Source: Diphasiastrum complanatum
Lineage: Eukaryota > Streptophyta > Lycopodiopsida > Lycopodiales > Lycopodiaceae
Assembly (NCBI GenBank): GCA_029204225.1
Contig: CM055106.1
Span: 48,497,337-48,561,336 of the forward strand
DNA length: 64,000 nucleotides
Reading direction: 5' to 3'
Part shown: positions 1 to 11,299 of the stretch, piece after piece
Position numbering within the stretch: position 1 is the stretch's first letter
How the letters are laid out: each line of letters opens with the position of its first letter
The notes under the pieces: generated by a model
What the model was told of the DNA's origin: nothing
Database searches by the model: none
What the model saw: the letters and a program-made list of their open reading frames with translations, nothing else
Position numbers and translations under genes: made by a program

Positions 1-204
1 CTTCCTGCACTACCTAAACTTCCAACTGTCTTAACTAGCGACTTACACCAAGCAGTAGGCTTTATGTAGATACTCTGCGAGATTGTTGCTTTGTTATACT
101 TGTACAGTATCTTAATTCGCCTTATGGCCTTTACGCTTTTTACATGCATTCCTTTGTACTCTGATGAGTTTTCCTATCTTTTATTAATAAAAACAGGAAG
201 TTCT

Positions 205-380
205 CAGTGTTATTCTGTCGAGATGGAATGAGAAGCTATTGAGTCGATATGTGTGTGAGCTATTCGGTCGAGATGGGCGTGAGCTATTCGGTTGAGATTT
301 TTTGAAGGAGGGAGAAGGCTCGGAGTTCGGTCGAGAATGAAGAGGAGAAGGGTTGCATGGGAGGGCTCTCGGTTGAGATC
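205..380. repeat. degenerate tandem repeat with TCGGTCGAGAT core
   Basis: About five imperfect copies of a motif close to TATTCGGTCGAGATGG occur here (near 214, 238, 259, 283, 324 and 365), spaced irregularly at about 20-40 bases. The open frames across it are low-complexity Ser/Pro/Arg-rich peptides with no family resemblance. I see no gene in bases 1-600 apart from this repeat. Confidence 0.45.
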
Positions 381-829
381 TTAGTAGGACGGGAATGGAG
401 TCCATATTTGAAAGAGAAGGCTCGAATGAGACTCAGGTGTAGAGATGGAAAGGATGGCCTGGTTCAGGAGGGGATGTGCAGGTCGTGCAGTAGTCAGGTG
501 GTGTGAGTTGTGCGGCTTTGTCACTCCTCAATCTAAGGTGAGAAGTGCTCTTGGGTAGCTCTGGCCGAGTATGTTGGGGATTCGCCAGAATTAGTCACCA
601 TCATCCCACCCCTAATGTGTTGCAGGACCCACTACAAGCCATATTGGATGATATTGCTCCGCTTTTGCATTGGCATCTTTGATCATCACTTGGAAAAGCA
701 TAGATACTCGTTCGCTTGTACTGTAAAACTAAGTGCTTATTGTTGCCGATGTTTACCACAAAAACTGTTGATCGCAATTTAATCAAAAATGTCCTATAAC
801 CAGTGGACAAGTTTTCAGACACACAAAAG

Positions 830-2665
830 TAGACAACTATTTATGTAGTATCATACCTGTAGACAAGCCTTCGGGCACACAAAACTAGCTCTGGTTGCTT
901 ATCCTCACTGGCTGCATTCTTCATTTCTTTCTGCAAATTAGGAAAGGCAAGTTGGAAATGTAATTGGCGCTGTCTCTTGAAGAAGATCTCTGTCTGGAAG
1001 TGAAGAGCCATCATCGACCATGGCCAGTTGCGTGACAATGCCCTTGGCCATTTCAATCATTTGCCACCAAAAAGTTTCCTTCGCCATATAGCGTCTGAAG
1101 ATTTTGTTATCGGAGCTCATACCCATAGCTTCTCTTTGTTGCTTGTCTCCTCCAAGCAATGCGATGACTTCCTTTTTCTTGTGACAATATATCAAATTGT
1201 GTCAGTTGAAATATGCTATTATTGCATGTTTAGAGCATGAATGGTTAGGAGTTGCAAACCTACTTTGTTGCGCTAACATAAGATGCTGCAATAGTCTGTA
1301 GTTTGTGTTCAGTCACCACTAAACCCTTCACACTCCAATCCAGGTTATACAAAATATGAAAGAACCCAGTTCCGTTTGCAGGGTTGGCAATGATAGCCAA
1401 CTTATACGCCTTGTTATTAATAGATTTTTCGATAGCCTACAAGTTAAAATCGTTAGTGTGTGTACAAATTATAGATTTTTCCACTAGAATATTGAAGGAC
1501 ATTGTCACAAACATGTACAACAATGTCATGGCATTCCTTACGTTCTTCTTCTGTCAAATGTTTCCCATCAATCACCGAGTCATGCTCATGTATCAATCTG
1601 TCAAATTCATTCTGTGCAAAGACAACCATGTTAAGTTCCGATGAATCTTTATCCCAACTCAAATACGTTACTCTTAGACCAATAGAAACATACCTTGAAT
1701 ACGAGCTGTGCAAGGACAACCATTGACACATTGTACCAGGGTTTGTGAGACCTTTTTCTTTCTTTTTTTTATCTCAACTTCCATCCAATTCTTGTCTTCG
1801 GCAGGCATGTGTCTTAGCAGGGTCTGTTTGTCAGCTTGTCCAAACTTTTGCATCATATATATCTCATGTGACAATGTGTGTGGCACAAATACCCTGGTCA
1901 ATCTGCAAACACCACAAGTTTGCTTTACAAACCTTGTTAAAATAAACTACTCATTCACACTATTAAACACCATGATTTACCTATTGATATTGTGGAGGGC
2001 CAATAAAAGCTCTCCTTAATGTCCCTTGGAAACATCTAGAAATGAACAATCCACTCGAACATGCTTATCCTTGACATTCGAAAAAAGTTCTTCAAAATCA
2101 TCATTGATTGACCGCCATATAGGGATCCACTCCTACAAATCCAAGTCCCTGACCTCCATTTCAAGTTCATTTGCCTTTTTGATTGACACCAAAAAAGTGC
2201 CTAATTCTTTGAGGTAGCCATTCATCCTAAATCCATATCCCAAATCTGAAACATTCTTTTGTACTAGTCGTATGGATTTGTTGACCACCAATCGACAAAG
2301 TGGCACTGGAGGGGGTGCAGTACTTTTGAAAACACGCAATGAGGCAATGACATCTTGGAGAACGTCTGTCTGAATGACTTTTCCATAGTGTCTTATCCCA
2401 TGATGTGATCGAGTGGGCTCAATGTTGCTTGTCTCATTGTCTTCTGCGATGTTTCAGAGACGTGCAATGGGTCTACCTCGTCGCCCATAACAACAACATC
2501 ATCAATTTCAAGAATATGTTGTGTCATTTGAGAGGCATCCACATTGACGTGGGAAGAAAAGCCATCCACTGTCTCCTCACTCACCTGAGAGGATGGGCAT
2601 GGATCTTGGCAAGTTGAGTGAAGGTTGTATCTAGACGTAGACATATCTGCAATAAGACATGCCAA
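830..2665 (-). pseudogene. unrecognised multi-exon-like coding remnant
   Basis: On the minus strand a chain of open segments reads in order from 2665 down to about 830, in several frames. They contain non-repetitive protein-like text, for example the acidic stretch EIDDVVVMGDEVD near 2500, a segment with APPPVPLCRLVVNKS near 2310, HLTEEERKECHDIVVHVCD near 1540, LAIIANPANGTGFFHILYN near 1370 and FWWQMIEMAKGIVTQLAMV near 1050. Several segment ends coincide with plausible donors, such as CAAG/GTATGT near 1695 and ACAAA/GTAGGT near 1262. One frame change near 985 lies inside an otherwise continuous stretch. I do not recognise the family. It could be a decayed host gene or a transposon-encoded protein. 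Exon limits are not certain. Confidence 0.3.
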
Positions 2666-3379
2666 TCATAAAAGTGGTTGGCGATCAATTCATCACAGAC
2701 CATGACCAATGCAAACAAGATTTCACTTTACAATCTATCAATTGGTTCAAATCTAGGATACTACAAACAAGATTACTCGTTCGTATCTACCCTTTGCATT
2801 TTTTTTTTTATATTAGATCCGATCTATGAGAGGTTAAGATGAAATAAAAGCCTATGGGTTCAGATGATTAGTAGACCAGATTTTTTCAGCTGATTATAAG
2901 AAATCCATTACATTGTTTTTTGTTGTTTTTGATCGATTTTTTTTATGAAAAAACACACCCGCCATGAAACATCATGGATATCTAGCATCGCGTCAACTTC
3001 TTTTCCAGTTTACTCATTGAAAAATAGATCATTTCTATTTGGTCCAATATGTATCATGATGATTATGAATTAGAGTTATAGAGCAATCAAATACAAATTA
3101 TTCGGGTTTGTGATAAGGTATCATATGTCTCATTGGATTCCATGTATATTGATGTGACTGAGTTTGAATACACAATAACAATCATGGGTTATGTCTGATC
3201 GTATGATAACCTTGCCAGTCTGCATGTGGTCAGAATGGACAAAAATCATCATCATTTTTTATGATCCTATGAGAAAGAGTTATGTTTTGGGATTTTGAGT
3301 CGCCAACAATAGAATGTCATCAACAACTGAACCAGAGAAGATAATTAACTAGAAATACAAAACAGCCCAACTCTTGCAC
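2666..3379. other. no gene seen
   Basis: AT-rich sequence with homopolymer T runs. I find no extended coding frame, RNA gene or ordered repeat here. Confidence 0.5.
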
Positions 3380-3745
3380 CGGCCCAATTTCAGAGTGTTT
3401 TCAAGGGTTTTTTTTTGTGTTCACTCCAAAAAACGAACAAAAAAACACTGAAATGGGCCGAGGTAGTTTGCTGGCCCCGACCCATTTCAGAGTGTAAAAG
3501 TGCATTTTGATTTCTCTTTGTGTTGTTCAATCACCAAAAAATGGCCAAAAAACTCTGAAATTGAGCCGGCGCAGGGCTTGCGCCAGTGCAAGCCCTGCCT
3601 CGGCCCAATTTCAGAGTGCAAAAGTGCATTTTGATTTCTGTTTTTGTTGTTCAATCACCAAAAAAATGACCAAAAAACTCAGAAATTGAGCCGGGGCAGG
3701 GCTTGCGCCAGTGCAAGGCCTGCCCCGGCCCAATTTTAGAGTTTT
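3380..3745. repeat. tandem hairpin repeat, about 124-bp unit
   Basis: Each unit holds a GC-rich inverted repeat embedded in AT-rich DNA. The arm CAGGGCTTGCGCC is followed almost directly by AGTGCAAGCCCTG, and the pairing extends outward through GAGCCGG/CCGGCCC to ACTCTGAAATT/AATTTCAGAGT, giving palindromes of about 68 bases at about 3551-3618 and 3675-3744. The flanking text GTGCATTTTGATTTCTNT and TTGTTCAATCACCAAAAAAT recurs with a period of 124 bases (3491 and 3615). A more degenerate unit lies at 3380-3490. The arrangement suggests amplified fold-back (MITE-like) DNA. Confidence 0.75.
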
Positions 3746-4039
3746 TTAATCATCTTTTGGTGTTCAATCATCTAAACATTTATTGTAGGAATATCCATAG
3801 CCTTGGTTGTGGTGATGAGCTCACGCTATCAGCACACTGCCAAATTCATACCCGCATTCCTTGTCACTTCTTGATATTAGAATTCAGATTTCCAATAAGA
3901 TTTCCAGTTTAGCTATTTATCTTCTGACTTTAAACTGTAGCGGATTCTAATGCTTCAGGCTCTTAAAATTGTTTTTGGAAATTCAGGCTTCAGACTCTAC
4001 GCCGGCCAATCACACAAAAGTCTGATCCACCAAGAAAAA

Positions 4040-4102
4040 AGAGGGAAATGGGCTGGGGCAGGGCTTGCGCCAGTGCAAGCCCTGCCCCGACCCATTTTCC
4101 TT
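4040..4102. repeat. isolated copy of the GC-rich hairpin
   Basis: AAATGGGCTGGGGCAGGGC pairs with GCCCTGCCCCGACCCATTT around a short GCGCCAGTGC loop. It is the same core as the tandem hairpins 300 bases upstream, here as a single copy between unrelated flanks. That shows the hairpin has dispersed rather than only expanded in tandem. Confidence 0.7.
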
Positions 4103-4251
4103 TTGTTTTGAGCTACAAAGAATGTTGATGGGCTTTTCTGTATATTACAAAGCATGTTGAAGGTAGATTGAATCACACTGAAGAATCAAAAATAGGAGAA
4201 ATGCAAAGAGTACACACAATGTACTCAGACACTATATTCAAAAGAAAAAAA

Positions 4252-4430
4252 AAGGGAAATGGGCCAGGGCAGGCCTGCGCTGGCGCAGCAGGCCCTGCCC
4301 TGGCCCATTTTTTTTTTTTGAGAGATTGTATGTTTAACTAGATTCATTAGCGCAGGCCTGCCCTGGCCCATTTTTTTTTTTGAGAGATTGTATGTTTAAC
4401 TAGATTCATTTTTGTTTAACTAGATTCATT
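4252..4430. repeat. hairpin copy followed by a 62-bp tandem duplication
   Basis: A variant hairpin, GGGCCAGGGCAGGCCTGCGC paired with GCAGCAGGCCCTGCCCTGGC, starts at about 4261. Its right arm with the adjoining T-run and TGAGAGATTGTATGTTTAAC is duplicated directly (about 4287-4348 and 4350-4410). A third partial copy, TTTAACTAGATTCATT, ends at 4430. Confidence 0.7.
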
Positions 4431-4448
4431 TTTTGGTTTTGGTGGCAA

Positions 4449-4655
4449 GGGAGTTGGCTCAATTGGTTAGGTTGACATCCAAGTTTCTTTGGTCTCAAGT
4501 TCGAGCCTTTCCTTGGAAACCAAGAAGCATTTTTTGGTTTTGAGGTCGCCGTTTGAATTTTTGAGAGCCGTTGAGAAAAGGGGCCTAGGATTTGCTGCCA
4601 GGTTTGTGATCGTTTGGGCCCCTATGGTCCATTTTTTAAACATTTTTTTTAAGTA
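4449..4655 (+). mobile_element. tRNA-derived SINE-like element
   Basis: The first 65 bases resemble a tRNA-derived RNA polymerase III promoter. Box A is TTGGCTCAATTGG at 4454-4466 and box B is AGTTCGAGCC at about 4498-4507, a spacing normal for tRNA heads. No acceptor stem or cloverleaf can be drawn, so this is not a tRNA gene. A non-tRNA body follows and ends in T-rich sequence near 4630-4655, as in plant SINEs. The right boundary is approximate, and I did not identify a target duplication. Confidence 0.55.
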
Positions 4656-5805
4656 TTGTCATTGTTCAGAAATTGTTCGTTGTACTATTGGGCTCCACAG
4701 CAGACATTTCCAAAACAGTGTCGTGCGCTCACGACTTTCAACATGACAAGAGCAATACAAGTTTTTCAAAGGACATGGTTCAAGGAATACAACTTGTAAG
4801 ATTTTTGTCAGTTTTTTATTGTTTTTCGCTCATTTTCTAGAGATGAGTTCCATAGGGACTTCTTTTGTTTTGTTTTATTCCAGATTCCGGAATAAAGATT
4901 TTAGATTTCTTTTGAATTTCTATTCCTGGAGTTGGCTTTCTCCTTTAAAAAACAAGGCTTCTAATAATATGGCCTACCATTTTAAGTCATTTTGTGGGAA
5001 CATTAACTTGTACTTTAATGTGAAATATTTTTAAAAGATGCAATAATGTGTGCAACCATGCAGTATGCTTGTTCATCATAGTTCCAAGTATCAAATTCGA
5101 ATTTATTTGCATGTTTAGCCATTGCCTACGCCTTGTTAAGGTAGTTTATATGTCAGTCCTGGGTTGTACCATGGTGCTTGTTAAATTTTTTCGACATATA
5201 AGGTGATAATTGTTGATAGCCCATCTACATTTTCATTTTCTGCATAAATTTTGGTTTTGACATATAGTATGCTATATCATTTTGTATTATAAGTATCTTT
5301 GGATATCAAAAGTGATCAACCTAATATATTTCTCATGATAAATTTGTTGCAAAAAGTTTAGGAAGGCAATATAGTGAGGACCAAGAAATTTATTCAGAGG
5401 TTTATCATGAATCAAATATTTGATATTCATGGATCAAGCATTCCATCAAAGCATGCCAACTTCACATTATCATCAGATTAAATTTTCTGGAAAATTCATT
5501 ATTTAATATTCTATTTTTGAATAAAACATATCAAATGTTGGAAGTACAAGATACGTACACTGATGAATGTGCATGACAACTTTTTGAAATCATTCTAAAG
5601 ACAACTCATAATTTGACAATGAAAAATTAGTATGCATTAGTAGAGCACAGGGATCTGTATAGCACAATGTTTGAGGAAAATGATCGTGAGTGTTTGAGAA
5701 TGTGCTTTTTCAGGTTGTTTTCCATGGTATAATCAGTGGTTTTTTAGGTTGTTTTCCATGGAATAATCAGGGGTTTATCATTCTAAGCTAGAAAGTCCGA
5801 GTGGC
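4656..5805. other. no gene seen
   Basis: AT-rich intergenic sequence. Short frames exist but carry no recognisable domain. A 28-base stretch (TTTTTCAGGTTGTTTTCCAT and variants with TGGAATAATCAG) occurs twice near 5706-5770. Confidence 0.5.
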
Positions 5806-6084
5806 GAATTTTGGGTATCGAATTTTTTAAATTGGAATTTTTTGGAATAAAAAATTGTGGGTATAAAAATTTTTTGAATCGAAAATTTTAGGTATCAAAA
5901 AATTTGGAATTAAAAATTTTGGGTATCAAAAATTTTGGGAATCGAAATTTTTTGAATTGAAAATTTTGAATATTGAAAATTTTGTGTATCAAAATTTTTG
6001 GAATCGAAAATTTTGGGTATCGAAAATTTTGGAATTGAAAATTTTGGGAATCGAATTTTTGGAATCGAAATTTTTTGGAATCGG
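5806..6084. repeat. degenerate 16-17-bp minisatellite
   Basis: About 16 imperfect copies of a unit close to TTTTGGGTATCGAAAA lie head to tail, drifting to TTTTTGGAATCGAAAA. Each unit junction makes an AAAATTTT palindrome. Copies differ by single substitutions and one- or two-base indels, as expected of an old minisatellite. On the minus strand it reads as a meaningless Phe/Asn/Lys/Ile peptide. Confidence 0.75.
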
Positions 6085-6647
6085 CGACCTTGTTAGATCA
6101 ACTATCAAAATGAGATCATAAATTGAGTGGGAAGTGTGACTTTGAATCAAAAGGATAGACATTTTTTGAAGACTTATTGATTTGATTCGTGGATAAAGTG
6201 AACTCATATCAAAAAATGCTTAATAAGAGAATTTATCAAAACATCACACACAAGGGAAGCAAAAAGAACTATGATGATCTAGACCTTTGGAATCTTCGAA
6301 CTGGCATTCTCGTCCACTCTACTTTTGAGGAATCAAGCCAAGACAGATTCTACTACTCAGAACAATCCAAGTACATCTTGATGCTCTGTGTCGTTTTGCT
6401 TTAAATTTTAAATCATAGGGCCCACTTTCTACAATGTCTGAATCTTTATTTGAATTGTAGTACTGTAATTTATTTGCCTTCCAAGTTCTGGGGCAAGATC
6501 CTAATTCATAGAGCTTGAATTCAAATCTTTTTTGTTGCAATAGAACCTGAATTCAAATCATTTAGAAATCATTTTGAATTCTAATTTGTTTGGGCTTTGT
6601 CATTATCGTGATTGTCTCTCTCTTTTTGGCCAAGTTTAGTTTTTTCT

Positions 6648-8233
6648 ATGGTGTTCGGCTTGTTCTTATTGAACCCTTTGCAAGCAAAGTTCCACAATTG
6701 CATGACGGGCAAGAAAGATGGAAGCAACAATAGAGTTTCCCATGAGTACAATTGCACCTATTACGTTCCCCTTGTTAGATGGCAATATGTTATCTATAAG
6801 GGATACATAGAAAGGAGGTTGGGTGCTTTATATAAATTGGGTAGCTTCAATGGCATTGTATCAGTAGATGGTGATGTACCCTTGTTGATTCCAATGAAGG
6901 AGGACCTGGACATAGAGGGCAATGTTCAGTTCATAGTGGATGCATCAATATCATGCCACTACAATGTGATTTGCCAAGAAAAATTCAATGACAATATAAA
7001 CGGTACAACTATCCCCATAGGTAGGTTTAGCATAGGAGGACACTCCCACCAGCCAACCTATGGTCTGCAAAATGAAAATGGAGCGTCACAACCTATATTG
7101 TTGGACAAGGAAACTACTGATGTCAAGTTTGATATAAACACACCACTTTTTAGAGAGCATATGCAATCAACAACATTGTCAGTAGAATCAGATAGTCCAT
7201 CAAAATGCTATGAACAAGACATCATTGAATTGGATGATGATATTGCATCCACTGAGAACAATAAATGTATTGGGTTAGAAGGAAGCAGTGTCATTCCCAT
7301 GATTATTTCTCAAACTCGATCCACACTACTTTCTAGACTAATTAAACAAACACCGACATGCATGACAGTGGAAGAAATCCCTAGATTTTATGATGGTGAC
7401 ATCGTGTTTGAATTTCCTCCCACATTCAACAAAGTTAATCAGATGAATGGCATGGAGCAGAAATTTGACGGGCACACTTGGACAAAATCAATAACAAGCA
7501 ACGTGGCTTTTGAAGGAGTGGTCTGAGTGAGTTATTGTGCTGGGGTGTTTAAGTGTGTCTTGTTCCCACAAGCTAAATAATGGCCACCACAATAGAACCT
7601 TCTTCAAAGGTTTACTAAAGAAGAAATGCCCACTAGGCTACGTGGCATATTTTGAAGGAAACATTACTTGTCATTTTTGCAAAAGACATGCAACATGTGT
7701 TGACACTTGCTCTTGCATTTTGTATTATGTCATGCCAAACAATGAGACACTCACTAGGTTGATGATACACTCTGGAAACCATTTACATGATGTGCAACCT
7801 GGGACATCGAAGAGGAGTATTGAAAACACTAGACTACTGGTTGAAAGGGCAGTAAAGGCTGACAAAAATGTTGGACCACAAAAAGTGCAGATGATGATTG
7901 CAAGAGATTTGATTATGATCAACTCTAACATAGCCTGATCGCCTGCCAAATGAGGGTGTCGGAGATCTGGAACTTGGAAACTTTTTGGATGAGTTGGTTC
8001 CTCTTATTCAAAATAAAAGGTACATCATCCTTAAATCTTTGTTTTGGCAAAACAAAAATTTGACCCCGAAAATAAGTTCCAATCTATGGCGTATATGTGT
8101 CAGATTACGTCGGATGGTCTCCAAGGCGAAGAACACAGTGATGCCTTTAGGAGATGGTCTGGACAGCCTTCTACACCTAAAGAAGAATCCAATGTATGAC
8201 TTCTTTCATGGTAGCAGTACAGAGAAAAAGTAG
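6648..8233 (+). pseudogene. broken transposon-like protein with Cys/His-rich segment
   Basis: A frame open from before 6612 (first ATG 6648) to a TGA at 7524 reads past that stop for about 20 more codons (VSYCAGVFKC), then shifts frame. From about 7560 it continues with FKGLLKKKCPLGYVAYFEG, then CHFCKRHATCVDTCSC and MIHSGNHLHDVQPG, and ends in weaker similarity to 8233. The Cys/His spacing suggests a small zinc-binding module. From memory of protein style, text of this type occurs in repeated, probably transposon-encoded proteins of early land plants and gymnosperms; I cannot name the family. The hydrophobic start (FWPSLVFSMVFGLFLL) resembles a signal peptide but precedes the first ATG in part and is probably chance. 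Stop and frameshift make it non-functional. Confidence 0.45.
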
Positions 8234-8239
8234 AATACG

Positions 8240-9864
8240 GTACAATCAACAACTCTTAAATTCAAGGAAGCACAAGGATATGAAAAATACTATTTTAAGG
8301 ACTGAGCAAGATAGACAATGAAAATAAAAGAGTAGAACACTATTATGCATAATAATATAGTTATTTTCCTAGAATTTTGGCCCATGTCGCCAGTAACAAC
8401 TCTTTTGTCCATCATTGATTACCATGCCATATGCTGCTTTTCACAAAAGTTGCCATGGGATTTTTCACATTAGAAATGGGAAACGTATGATTATGCCAAA
8501 CACCACAACAACATAAAAGCGAACCATTGTCTTGTTCATGGATACATTCTCCCATGAGTAAGTGCTTGGAAGACCTCTACTGCACTCAAACTGGCCTGAT
8601 GAATAAACATGTTGCTTAGCTGATCGAAGCCCAAAATCCTTAAAAATATGAAATATATATGCTTGCAAGCCATATATGGCTTTCTCTTAGCCAACCTTTT
8701 TTGGAAGTCTAGACAAGTACATGAGGGATTGACATTTATATGGACATCATAACGAAGTCCTGCTTGTAGAGAAGATTCAGTCTCAATTTCAAAAATCTCA
8801 TGCTATGACTCTTTAACTACCTTCTCTGTCAGCACAGAAGCACTCATGGTTAGGGCTTTCTCTATACGTATACGTGTTTGTGCTATTTTTAATACTTTTG
8901 TCCTATGCCTTGGTTGTTTGTAGTCATGGGTTTTTTTGGAGTTTTCTACTCTACTAGGACCTGCCCCTTGTTTGGGGCCAGAAACACCGGCAACATTATT
9001 CACACTAACGGACTTCACTTCCAACTGAAATCCTGCAGCAGTCAACATGTCCACCTCTGATTCCACCAACTTTGTTCCTTCAACAACAGGCCATATGCTT
9101 GTAGTTTTGCTGGTGTTGGAGTAATGCCCTTGTCTGGATTCCAAGAATGGGTGCAATCACTAATACAAAACCACATCATTTGTTGGGATTTCCCATTTGG
9201 ATGGCTTTGTGTTGAAAAAAAACATGGCGCGAGAGTACCTTTTTCGATGAATTGGTTATTGCACGATGGCATTTTCCACTTTTGGATATCCAGCCGAGAC
9301 ACTTCACACGACTACCAATGTTAGTCCTCCTTATTGCCCAAAAGGTGTCATGTAGTTTACGTTCCACCACCTCTTGCTTATCTTGGAATACAGAGTCACC
9401 TGCTTGTGGGGGAACTTTTGAGATCGGTGGTACCTCTATACCTTGTCTGTGAAGTTTTTAGCACGTGTGAACTTCACCACACACCCTACATGATCTTACT
9501 GAGGTGTTGTGATTGCACAAGATTGATCAAAGAATAGTATGCTTGAAAAATCTAAGGCAAGAGCACAATGGCATACATCTGATGAAAAAATCTAACTCTT
9601 CACTATGAGAAATGAATGTCAGAAATAATTCTAAGTGTTCAGTATGGGAAAAAGAGGCTGCTCTCGGGTAGAGAGAGAAAATCATACATAGAAAACTCGG
9701 GTAGAGAGAGAATGAGGCCAAAACACCAAAATCTCAATATTCACAATGTGGCAAAACATGCCCAACATTCTCTAGATGAGAGAGACTCGAATTCCTACAG
9801 TGGAGTTTCATGGAAAGTCCACTTAACTGAACTAATTCACCTACCAGAGATCCACATGTGTAAC
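8240..9864. other. no certain gene; weak minus-strand open text
   Basis: Minus-strand frames at 8803-9370 read protein-like text (such as WPVVEGTKLVESEVDMLTAAG and SQQMMWFCISDCTHSW) in two overlapping frames, suggesting a frameshifted relic. I cannot assign it. The 17-mer CTCGGGTAGAGAGAGAA occurs twice near 9662 and 9695. Confidence 0.3.
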
Positions 9865-10018
9865 TGCATGCATGTATGGTGCATGTACTGCATGTCAACT
9901 CATAAAATTGCCTAGACGTGTGTAGATCACAGAAACTACTTTGCATGTTGCATGCACTGATTGCATGTGGCTTGCATGCATACAGTAAGACTTTGCATGC
10001 TATCTAAACATCTGCATG
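9865..10018. promoter_or_regulatory. dense cluster of TGCATG (RY-type) motifs
   Basis: Ten copies of TGCATG lie within 154 bases, at 9865, 9869, 9880, 9889, 9942, 9949, 9962, 9973, 9994 and 10013. The reverse complement CATGCA is the core of the RY element bound by plant B3-domain regulators (ABI3/FUS3/LEC2 type). No intact gene starts nearby, so a regulatory role is unproven; the cluster may instead be a simple-sequence expansion or transposon subterminal repeat. Confidence 0.4.
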
Positions 10019-10201
10019 TCATCATAATTGAACCTATGTAACTCAAATCCGAGCTACACTAGAAGGATATGGGCTCAACTCACACTCCTTATATGTACAA
10101 CATGAAATCTAGTGGAAATCATCATGGACATGACCCCAAACTCGAGATAGGAAGATAATATTTTAATAATCTTCACATTGCCCATGTACACTTCCCTCTG
10201 C

Positions 10202-10558
10202 TTAAAATATAATTTTTTTAGGGTGGCCCCTTTGCTTGCGTTCCTTAGTAACATGAACAAATTCAGGTCTATGACTACTATCATCCTCTACATCCACAAC
10301 CAAGGAAGGCCTCCTCTTATGCCGCATGGTCTCTCTCTCACCCTCTAAATTGACCCTATTGTAATACATTGGAGTGCTAGTGACAACCTGTTGAACTGTT
10401 TGTGCTACTGTTGCTGGCTTGAATGGATTCTTTGATGAGCTTCTATCAATTAAATTCTTCAAACTTGGTCCAGCTCCCAAATGTTTTCCCATAATATATC
10501 CATTTTGTTTTGCACTTTGCAAAAGAGCATTTGTCATATTAGAGACAACTGCATCGTA
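10202..10558 (-). pseudogene. unrecognised 119-codon open segment
   Basis: A minus-strand frame of about 119 codons has normal composition and ends in a basic tail (KERKQRGHPKKI). It contains GKHLGAGPSLKNLIDRSSS and VNLEGERETMRHKRRPSLVV. It has no ATG at its upstream edge, and a copia fragment in the opposite orientation begins about 100 bases beyond. It is probably a truncated piece of a larger gene or transposon. I do not recognise it. Confidence 0.25.
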
Positions 10559-10674
10559 CAAGAAGATTTTATCTTTTTTCCCCTCTCCAGCAAGCTAGCT
10601 ACCATGTTTGGATTCCAATAAATTGATTCATGGAGTATTTGTAGTGGCATTACTATACAACACCTAAATGCCTT

Positions 10675-11074
10675 TAATTTTGGTAGCAGTTGTTTTTCAT
10701 GGTCTAGCAAGAAGCAAGATACTATTTCTCTTTCTTCTACAGAAGCCGAATATAAAGCGTTGAGTTTTGCTACCCAGGAAGTTGTTTGGCTACGTAAGTT
10801 GTTATGTGAGATTGGCATGAAGCAGGTAAATCCTACTGTTATTTTCTGTGACAGTCAAAGTGGAATAAAATTGGCTAAGAATCCTATCTTTCACGCAAGG
10901 GCAAAACATATTGAGGTAAAATATCACTTTGTGCGTGAGAAGATACAATCTGAAGATATAAGTATTGTACATTGTTCTACGTTATTACAAGTTGTTGATA
11001 TAATTACGAAAGCTTTAAGTAGAGAAAAGTTTGAGACTTTTAGAGCCAAACTTGGCTTAGATCTGGTTATGTAG
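10675..11074 (+). pseudogene. Ty1/copia RNase H C-terminal fragment
   Basis: The frame begins abruptly at about FGSSCFSWSSKKQDTISLSS and continues with TEAEYKAL, EVVWLRKLL, CDSQSGIKLAKNP, ARAKHIEVKYHFVRE and a degraded ADILTKAL-type motif (VDIITKALS), ending at a TAG at 11072. These are the standard C-terminal RNase H blocks of copia polyproteins. Everything upstream (gag, protease, integrase, polymerase) is missing. The following 300 bases are probably LTR sequence, but I cannot set the ends. Confidence 0.85.
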
Positions 11075-11299
11075 AAAGCCTCTACTTGTAATACTATCAT
11101 GGAGGTATGTTCCATGAATAATGTAAACTCTAAAATAAAGAGAGACGTTGATCATTGAGGGAGAGAGTTAAAATAACAATGATCGACTTATACAATGCTT
11201 TCTTATTTCGGCGGCACCACGTGTGCTTAGTTCTAGAGTTATCGGGTCGTCTTTCTTTTATGAGCCCTTTGAGTGCTTTTAAGCAACTTATCTTTGTAC

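Noticed and set aside
4449..4520. Functional tRNA gene
   Set aside because: Box A and box B are present, but no acceptor stem, anticodon arm or terminator in the right place can be drawn.
6612..6690. Signal peptide at the start of the 304-codon frame
   Set aside because: The hydrophobic run begins before any ATG in the frame, and the rest of the protein looks transposon-derived.
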